Assembly (NCBI RefSeq): GCF_003576645.1
Contig: NC_044917.1
Location: forward strand, 18,729,212-18,793,211
Direction: 5' to 3'
DNA length: 64,000 nt
DNA from: Ipomoea triloba
Lineage: Eukaryota > Streptophyta > Magnoliopsida > Solanales > Convolvulaceae
Part shown: one piece after another, positions 58,801 through 64,000 of the stretch
Layout of the letters: the number at the start of each line of letters is the position of its first letter
How positions within the stretch are numbered: position 1 is the stretch's first letter
Translations under genes and position numbers: made by a program
Notes under the pieces: model-generated
The model's input: the letters and a program-made list of their open reading frames with translations, nothing else
Told to the model about the DNA's origin: nothing
Database searches by the model: none

Positions 58801-59841
58801 GTCTCAAAATTCTCTTGATAACAACTTTTGCCTTGTGCAATGCTGCATTGCTGCAAGTCAGAAGAAAAACCAAAAGGACAAATGTATCAAATGAAATACA
58901 TGAATCTAGAAAATGCAAACCGAATAATAATCTAAACATATATGCTGAGCTAATTTATATATCAATGATGTATGGATATTCCGCAATATCAGTTTACACA
59001 GAGACCATTGGTAATAATTTTGGTGACTGATTGTAGGTTGTAATGCTGCAAAGCCGTTTAATGGAAGGAGGATCAGAAGGGCCTGATCGATACCGGGATT
59101 GGAGGCTTGATGTTGATCACATGTCATACGAGGTATGTCAAATCGCCAATTCCCTCATGGACGCTCATTTACTACGAGTATATACTTGATGCTTTTAAGG
59201 ATTTGTGAGACACAGAATCCTATCTTCATATGATAATAATTCCAGGAAAAACTCACTTCGTGATGTGAACAGGAACTGCTGGAACTTGGTGATAGAATTG
59301 GATATGTAAGCACTGGATTGAAAGAAGATGAGATTGATCGATATGTGCGAAAAACTAAGCTGCCCCTCTCAGCCAAATTGTCATCACATTTCCTAGCAGA
59401 AACGGAAAGAAAGTGCAGTGTTTGTCAGGTTGGTTTCCATAATTTCCCCTAGGTTCTCATTTTCCTAACTCCGCTTGCATTTCATTGTTTTAACTGTATC
59501 ATTCTCCCTGTTGGGCGGAGGCCGGTAAAGGCCAAGTCTAGCACCCGGTGATTGGGCGATTGTTGGACGAAGGCCGGTAGAGGGCCAAGTCCAACACCCA
59601 ACGTCTCGAAGATGTGATGGTTGTCTATAAGGAAATAAAGTTGCGGTTCTATATCTTTTGGTTTAAGTAATAAGCGCTTGATCCTAACACTCTCTTTGTA
59701 TGAGTATAGGAGGAATATGAAAGCGATGATGAGATGGGCAAGCTGGTCTGCGGACACTTCTACCACATTCATTGCATAAAACAGTGGCTTCTGCACAAAA
59801 ATGCCTGCCCAATTTGTAAATCCACAGCCAGCCGTGTCTAA
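55875..59841 (+). CDS. RING-H2 E3 ubiquitin ligase, MBR/BIG BROTHER-like (five exons)
   Basis: Exons: 55875-56372, 57525-57680, 59037-59132, 59273-59428 and 59710-59841. All introns are GT-AG and all exon lengths are multiples of three, giving 345 residues. The N-terminus is Ser/Pro-rich. A basic run RRVKKKKKLRSKKK (102-115) may be a nuclear signal. A conserved block DVWCGPGIGF is at 130-139. A DWRLDVDHMSYEELLELGDR stretch (from about 240) precedes the RING. The zinc ligands are C298, C301, C316, H318, H321, C324, C335 and C338, with spacing C-x2-C-x14-C-x-H-x2-H-x2-C-x10-C-x2-C. Such proteins recruit a ubiquitin-charged E2. The substrate is unknown. Introns are loaded with SINE pieces. It looks intact. 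Confidence 0.9.
56526..56625 (+). mobile_element. SINE-B tail fragment in intron 1
   Basis: TATTGTTGGGCGGAGTCCAA and GAATTGTTGGGTGGAGACCC are two diverged copies of the SINE-B body word TTGTTGGGCGGAGGCCGG. Confidence 0.5.
56828..56972 (+). repeat. 67-bp tandem duplication in intron 1
   Basis: GTTTTTAGTTTTGCTGAAGG to AACCATCTC occurs twice, almost unchanged. It may be recent. It does not touch a splice site. Confidence 0.9.
57108..57235 (+). mobile_element. tRNA-derived SINE (SINE-B), B box and body
   Basis: CATCAGAGTCATGTGACGG, then a perfect B box GGTTCGAGTCC (57129-57139), then AGGAGATTGTTGGCAGAGG and GGAGGCCGGTAAGGGCCAAG. The A-box part is lost. It lies in intron 1, in the sense orientation. 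Confidence 0.65.
58140..58325 (+). mobile_element. SINE-B pieces in intron 2 (body, then head)
   Basis: Body words GGCGGAGGCCGGTAAAGGC are at 58175-58195. A head with a perfect A box TGGCATAGTGG is at 58277-58287, followed by TAAGTGCTTTATCCTAACA. The order is body then head, so two truncated copies are probably joined. Confidence 0.6.
58488..58788. mobile_element. MITE in intron 2, CTAAGGGTGCGTTTGGTT type
   Basis: CTAAGGGTGCGTTTGGTTCG at the left and, inverted, CTTAGGGTGTGTTTGGTTGG at the right. The interior has GGGAATCAGAATCGGGATGG and short repeats. Probably hAT-like. It is spliced out with the intron. Confidence 0.65.
59508..59690 (+). mobile_element. SINE-B pieces in intron 4
   Basis: TGTTGGGCGGAGGCCGGTAA and a second copy GATTGTTGGACGAAGGCCGG lie in tandem. 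TAAGCGCTTGATCCTAACAC, a head-region phrase, follows at 59670. Confidence 0.6.
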
Positions 59842-60260
59842 CTCTGCCTAAATCTCATAAGCATTCCTCCATCTGGTTGCTGCTTTTGTTTCTGTACAGT
59901 TCTCATTGTCATTGTAAGCAAGATTATCACTTCATTCGATATAGCATTCTGATTTCTACATATAAAATGAAAACTCTTGACCTTTTGGTTCATGGGAATA
60001 CCATATCAGCTGAAGATTCTGGATCCAAAGGATTTGCAATGCTTTTTTTCTTTTTTTTCTTAAAGATTAATTTTGATTTACGTTCATCAATACAGTGCCT
60101 ATTACGTGTATTATGCCTCGTGTGACTTTACCTATGGAAGATGCTCTTCTATTTTGATGTCTTGTCGTTTCTTTACTCTACAGTCTACCCACAAAAAATA
60201 TAGTACAGTAGTAGTATGCTGTATTGAGCGTGGCAGTTAATACTAGATGGGTTCTTCTAA
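59842..60260. other. 3' flank of the RING gene
   Basis: Presumed 3' UTR and spacer. No clear second gene. An AATAAA-type signal was not firmly identified. The 82-codon frame at 59877-60125 has no supported product. Confidence 0.35.
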
Positions 60261-60500
60261 TATAGTGACACCGACACGTTTAGTTATAAACTTTTAATTT
60301 AACAACTTTGTGTGCTTTTAATTTTCAAATTTAATCAGTCACTAGTATTTTTTCAATTTTTAAATTTAATTAGCTATGGTCCTTCCATTAGTATAAGTAA
60401 GAGCAAAGTTAGGACTAGAGTTCGGTTAAAAATTTGAAAGTTGAAAGACTATAAATGATTAAATTGAAAGTTTAGGACTAAACATGGCGGTGTTGCTATA
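60261..60500. mobile_element. 240-bp MITE with TATAGTGACACCG ends
   Basis: TATAGTGACACCGACACGTT at the left pairs with the inverted right end TATAGCAACACCGCCATGTT. The arms continue for about 45 bp (TTTAGT...AAACTTTTAATTTAA). Non-coding. Confidence 0.75.
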
Positions 60501-61021
60501 CTTGGAGTACTTTAGTCGGTGTTAACTTGTTAAAGATGTACATGGCAATGGCAAGGTATTTGTGGCCATACATTGTAGATTCCTTAATGGCTACTAATGG
60601 TTTCCAGGTTTTAGGATCCAAAACGTGCGAAAAGAGTAGAGGGGTGGTGCTGTTGAGTTTTCTGGTCCATTTTCAATTTGTCCTAGTCAGTGATGCCAAA
60701 CTAGCTCTGGCTGCAAACTAGCCATAAAATATTCTGGAGATATTTTGCAAGAATATGAACATCAGGTTCCGTGACTGATGTTCCCATTCTTACAGTTATG
60801 AATATTTGTATTTTAGAAACCATTCGAACATGATCAACATTCAACATGACAAATTTTGCCCATGCACGTTCGGAATTACAATATTAGCCTTGTTTTTCTT
60901 GTGTTTCAGAGCAAGAATTAATCTGAACAGGATAGTAAGGTTTGTTTTTGGGTGGGTGTGTGAAGACCGAACAAACATGTGGCCATGTAGAGGTGTTTGG
61001 AAAATGAATCAGGTAAAGATC
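60501..61021. other. Spacer without features
   Basis: Two open frames (60527-60721 and 60806-61087) have no recognised domain and no partner exons. Nothing else seen. Confidence 0.35.
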
Positions 61022-61472
61022 AAGGTTGCAAAAATAACTAGGCCTTCCTCGGGCGCATTTAAAAAAAATATATTTAAAACTTGGTAATTATAAAGTATTT
61101 AATATTTTAATAGTTATTATTAAAATATTAAATATTAATCTAAAAATATATAGAATTGTAAATTGTATAAAGATTTAAAGAATCTAAACGAAACACAAAG
61201 TATTAATAATAGAGTACATGATTTTGAATTTTTCTTATTACATTTTTTGGGGTTTGCGACCGATTTGAACAATTTAAGGTTATTCCAATAGCACGGTTTG
61301 AGCAAAATAACCCATTTAAAAAAATACAAAAAACTAACTAACCAGCAACCTAGACGCTCGCCTAAGCCGCCGCAACCTAGGCTACCTAGGTGCGCCAGCC
61401 TAGAACGGCGATTCCGCCGAATTTCTAGGCGGCCAACCACTGCCTAGAACCTAGGCCCAATTTTTGCAACAT
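61022..61472. mobile_element. GCCTAGGCG-type non-autonomous element (copy 3)
   Basis: The left end AAGGTTGCAAAAATAACTAGG and the right end CCAATTTTTGCAACATT are inverted (about 11 bp, TTGCAAAAAT). The middle is AT-rich, with AATATTAAATATTAATC near 61125 as in copy 2. The right part (61340-61455) is dense in CCTAGGC, GCCGCC and CTAGGCGG words. Non-coding. Confidence 0.65.
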
Positions 61473-61617
61473 TACTAAAGATTAACTTGTTTGACTAGTC
61501 AAACAACTAATATGAGTGTTTGGTTTTTATATTTAAACAATTTTTATTCAAATTTACATTTTTAATATCATCATAACCATCTAGAGTCGACATCTTAATT
61601 GACTCTTTGACTAAGAC

Positions 61618-62323
61618 TAGAGGTGTCAAACGGACGGGTTAGCTTGAAGTCCAGTCCAGGTTTGACCCGTTTGGGGTGGGCCGGGCCGGGCCGGGCCAAT
61701 CCATTTACTATAATGGGTGGATTAGGGCTAACCTGTTTTATACTATAAACAGAGCCAGACTTAATTTTTGGTCCATAAACTGGGCCGACCGATTGGCCCA
61801 TACAATTTTCAAAGATAAAATAATAATAATATATATTAACACAATTAACAATTAACACTTAACAATGTGTTAAACACTAAAGGGACTCTAGTCTCTAACT
61901 CTCTATTATTCCTATAATAATCTATTATATTTACATAATGCAACAGTGCAACATTAGCATTTAACTAAAGTATGTAAGTATTTATACAACAGTAACATTC
62001 ATATAGTGCAACAATACAAGATTCATGATTAATATTGATTTCTTCAACTTTTGTAATAATTCTTAACTTAAATAGTTGAAAATAAATATGTAAACTTGTA
62101 AAGAAAAAAACATAATATTAATGAATTGATATATAATTTTTAATATTTTTTTTAAAATTTTTTTAGACTATAGACCAAGCTGGACTTTAATTTTTATTTT
62201 TTTCAAGACCGGGTCTGAGCAGTAAAAAGAAAAAAGAAAAAAGGAAAAAAAAGAAAAAGAAAAAAAGAAGACCAATGACGGGTCAAACTGAACTGGTCCA
62301 AGCCCACCCATTTGACACCTCTA
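61618..62323. mobile_element. hAT-type MITE, TAGAGGTGTCAAA ends
   Basis: TAGAGGTGTCAAACGGACGG at the left and, inverted, TAGAGGTGTCAAATGGGTGG at the right. It is flanked by 8-mers ACTAAGAC (61610-61617) and CCTAAGAC (62324-62331), a hAT target duplication with one change. GGGCCGGGCCGGGCCGGGCC near 61679 and CAAGACCGGGTCTG near 62204 are typical of this widespread plant repeat. No transposase. Confidence 0.85.
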
Positions 62324-62331
62324 CCTAAGAC

Positions 62332-62758
62332 ACACTCACACATACACATATAATTGTGTTAACCGTTATATTAAATTATTATTAACAACTTATGTTTATT
62401 ATATTTTTATTTGAAATTATATTTTTAATATAGAATTATTATTAACTACGCAATATTTCTTTATATTTATAACAATATAAATAATAAAATACAAATAATA
62501 CTTAAAATAATTAATAATAACACAATGGTAACAATAGATTATAAAAATACTTTAAAAGTAAAGTAAATAACACAATATATTTATACCCTTATACGTCATT
62601 TTATATGTAATTTACTAAGAGTAAACAATTAATTTAGCAAGCACCTTTTTATAATATAATAATACTATTGTTGGTCAAACCAACTACTGCAATCAACTAT
62701 TAGATACCAATTAAATCAAGCAGCTATCCGTTAACGGCTAATTGCCAAACACCCCTCA
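62332..62758. other. AT-rich spacer ending in a MITE end
   Basis: 62340-62640 is plain AT-rich sequence. 62650-62757 reads TTGGTCAAACCAACTACTGC, CAATTAAATCAAGCAGCTAT and GGCTAATTGCCAAACACCCC, the end of a hAT-like MITE (its inverted form starts AGGGGTGTTTGGCAATTAGC). It stops right at the last codons of the gene at 62759. Confidence 0.5.
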
Positions 62759-63931
62759 TTAGCTGCTTTCACAACTGATTGCTGAGAAGTTGACAAGAGA
62801 GAGAATATGTTTAGAGATTTCAGCAGATGCATCCAGCTTTGCAGCCTTTAAAGCTCTCTCAGACATATCTGCCATCAAACTCTCATCCCCTGAAACAATC
62901 ATTGTGAAGCTCATTCAGGTTTAAGAAACTTATATTAAACAGCAAGTACATGGTGGGTGGCTCAATTGGATTTTTGTGTCTTTGAGGGGTGTAAGAACTA
63001 TGCTATAGACATAGCACAACTGCACATGTAAGGTAGGCTGTATATACTTTGTTTCTCCTGTTCTTTCCAATCCCCAACAAACAGGCATCCTAATTGACTT
63101 TACTTTCATTTTCAAGATGAGAGTATTTCACATCTGACAATTTTCACAATAGACAAAAAAGCAAATCTGAAGTGCCATCAGAATGGGCTACTTGGCTTAT
63201 CTCATTCTACATAGTATTCTTATGTTGTTATATCTAGGGACTAGTCATATGTATTTTTCTCCATTTTAAGGATCTGGGCACTTGGCCATGCTCCCCCTAC
63301 CCAGATTACACCATTCAGAAACTATATCACGCAAACAAAGTTATTGCTAGGGTCTACATGAAATTATCGATAGGGTTAACCTCAAGAAGTGATCTACACG
63401 AAAGAGAAACTCTGCATACCTAAAATTTCTTCAGTAGCACTTCTTAGAGCAAATGAATCAAGTTCATTTTCTGTAATAACCCTTGCACCAGCTAGCTTGG
63501 CCATTAAACAAGCATTTTTGAGCTGGTGCCCTTCTGCAACATTTGGTGATGGTATCTGCAGAATTCAAGAAATGCTTTTCACCAAAGACATACAAAAAAG
63601 GTTAATAGGAGAGAAAGTCAAGTTTATTTCCTTATACTGCTACACATTTTCGAGACGCTAGGTGCAGGACTTGATCAAGTCCTTTACTGACCTCAGCCCA
63701 ACAGAAAGTCATATGTAGTATAATCACTTATTGAGAATTAGAATGAAAACACTGTCCAGCCTTTCATTTCACTGTCATCCAGCATTCACATATAAAAAAG
63801 TGGAGGAAACTAAAGTACCAAAATACAAGGTTTCCCAGTAGCCAAAATCTCATAGCAAGTCATTGCCCCAGACCTTGAAATGATAAGGTCTGCAGCTGCA
63901 TATGCCAAATCCATAACGTGCAAGAACCTAC
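62759..63931 (-). CDS. Plant MurG-type UDP-GlcNAc glycosyltransferase, 3' part
   Basis: Minus-strand exons: 63819-63931 (5' limit uncertain), 63420-63555 and 62759-62889. The phases fit: ...GKPCIL/IPSPNV... and ...EEIL-G-DESL.... The visible C-terminal ~125 residues hold [20 protein letters not shown], then the [20 protein letters not shown] block, then [18 protein letters not shown] and SERALKAAK. These fit the C-terminal nucleotide-sugar domain of MurG: the SRSGAMT loop and the IPSPN...GHQ segment bind UDP-GlcNAc. In bacteria MurG adds GlcNAc to lipid I. Plant homologues are thought to be plastid proteins of the peptidoglycan-type pathway. The N-terminal half, with any transit peptide, lies beyond 64000. 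The stop codon abuts a MITE end, which may have replaced the original last residues. Confidence 0.85.
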
Positions 63932-64000
63932 CTTCACGATGTTAGAATGAAATCAGACCTGAATGGAAACATAACATTCGCTAAATAAATGTAAAAATGG

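Noticed and set aside
58641..59030. 129-codon plus-strand frame in intron 2 of the RING gene
   Set aside because: It overlaps the right part of a MITE and intronic sequence. No domain, and the exon structure of the RING gene is complete without it.
63932..64000. Extension of the MurG exon to the window edge
   Set aside because: An in-frame stop precedes the HREGR codons if the exon is extended. The acceptor after GTGAAG at 63932 is preferred, and the next exon must lie outside the window.

Overview
This window is nuclear DNA of a flowering plant. The genes have plant-type GT-AG introns, and the repeats belong to plant-typical groups: Tat and Sirevirus LTR retrotransposons, MULE, hAT, CACTA and Harbinger MITEs, and tRNA-derived SINEs. 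I infer a eudicot and cannot name the species. About 90 percent of the window is repeats. Two runs of N (40244-40533 and 44269-44621) mark assembly gaps, and both sit in simple repeats.

Only three host genes can be supported, all near the ends. On the minus strand, 5772-6873 is a two-exon gene for a 158-residue protein that looks mitochondrial. On the plus strand, 55875-59841 is a five-exon gene for a 345-residue RING-H2 ubiquitin ligase whose exons all join in frame. On the minus strand, from 62759 past the right edge, is the 3' end of a plant MurG-type glycosyltransferase gene. They show no functional link to each other.

Layout: 1-5342 holds a CACCTTAAG-rich element, a Copia remnant and a Harbinger-type MITE split by a solo LTR. 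5343-6900 is the first gene. 7000-9750 holds a SINE and three repeat-rich non-coding elements. 10002-18482 is a MULE carrying a serine hydroxymethyltransferase fragment (Pack-MULE), and a 7.3-kb Tat retrotransposon sits inside its right terminal repeat. 18500-22860 is arrays of ATGAAACT-type repeats. 22880-26310 is a LINE-type RNase H fragment split by a 2.9-kb non-autonomous LTR element. 26957-36060 is a stack of damaged retrotransposons (LTR fragment, Tat gag, Sirevirus solo LTR, truncated Sirevirus). 36060-39440 is AT-rich. 39573-42195 is three related elements in tandem, joined by TA microsatellites. 42700-54960 is a MITE and SINE graveyard. 55000-64000 is the gene-bearing end.

The most interesting signals are: (1) two element groups with unrelated interiors that share the terminal motif TTCAGGTGCG and the same target, TA microsatellites; (2) a 69-nt antisense copy of most of a tRNA-Lys(CTT) immediately after a 5' LTR, where only an 18-nt primer site is expected; (3) the Pack-MULE with its captured gene fragment; (4) a duplicated 3' splice site that creates a possible 21-nt in-frame microexon in the first gene. 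All boundaries were read by eye. No alignment or database search was run.
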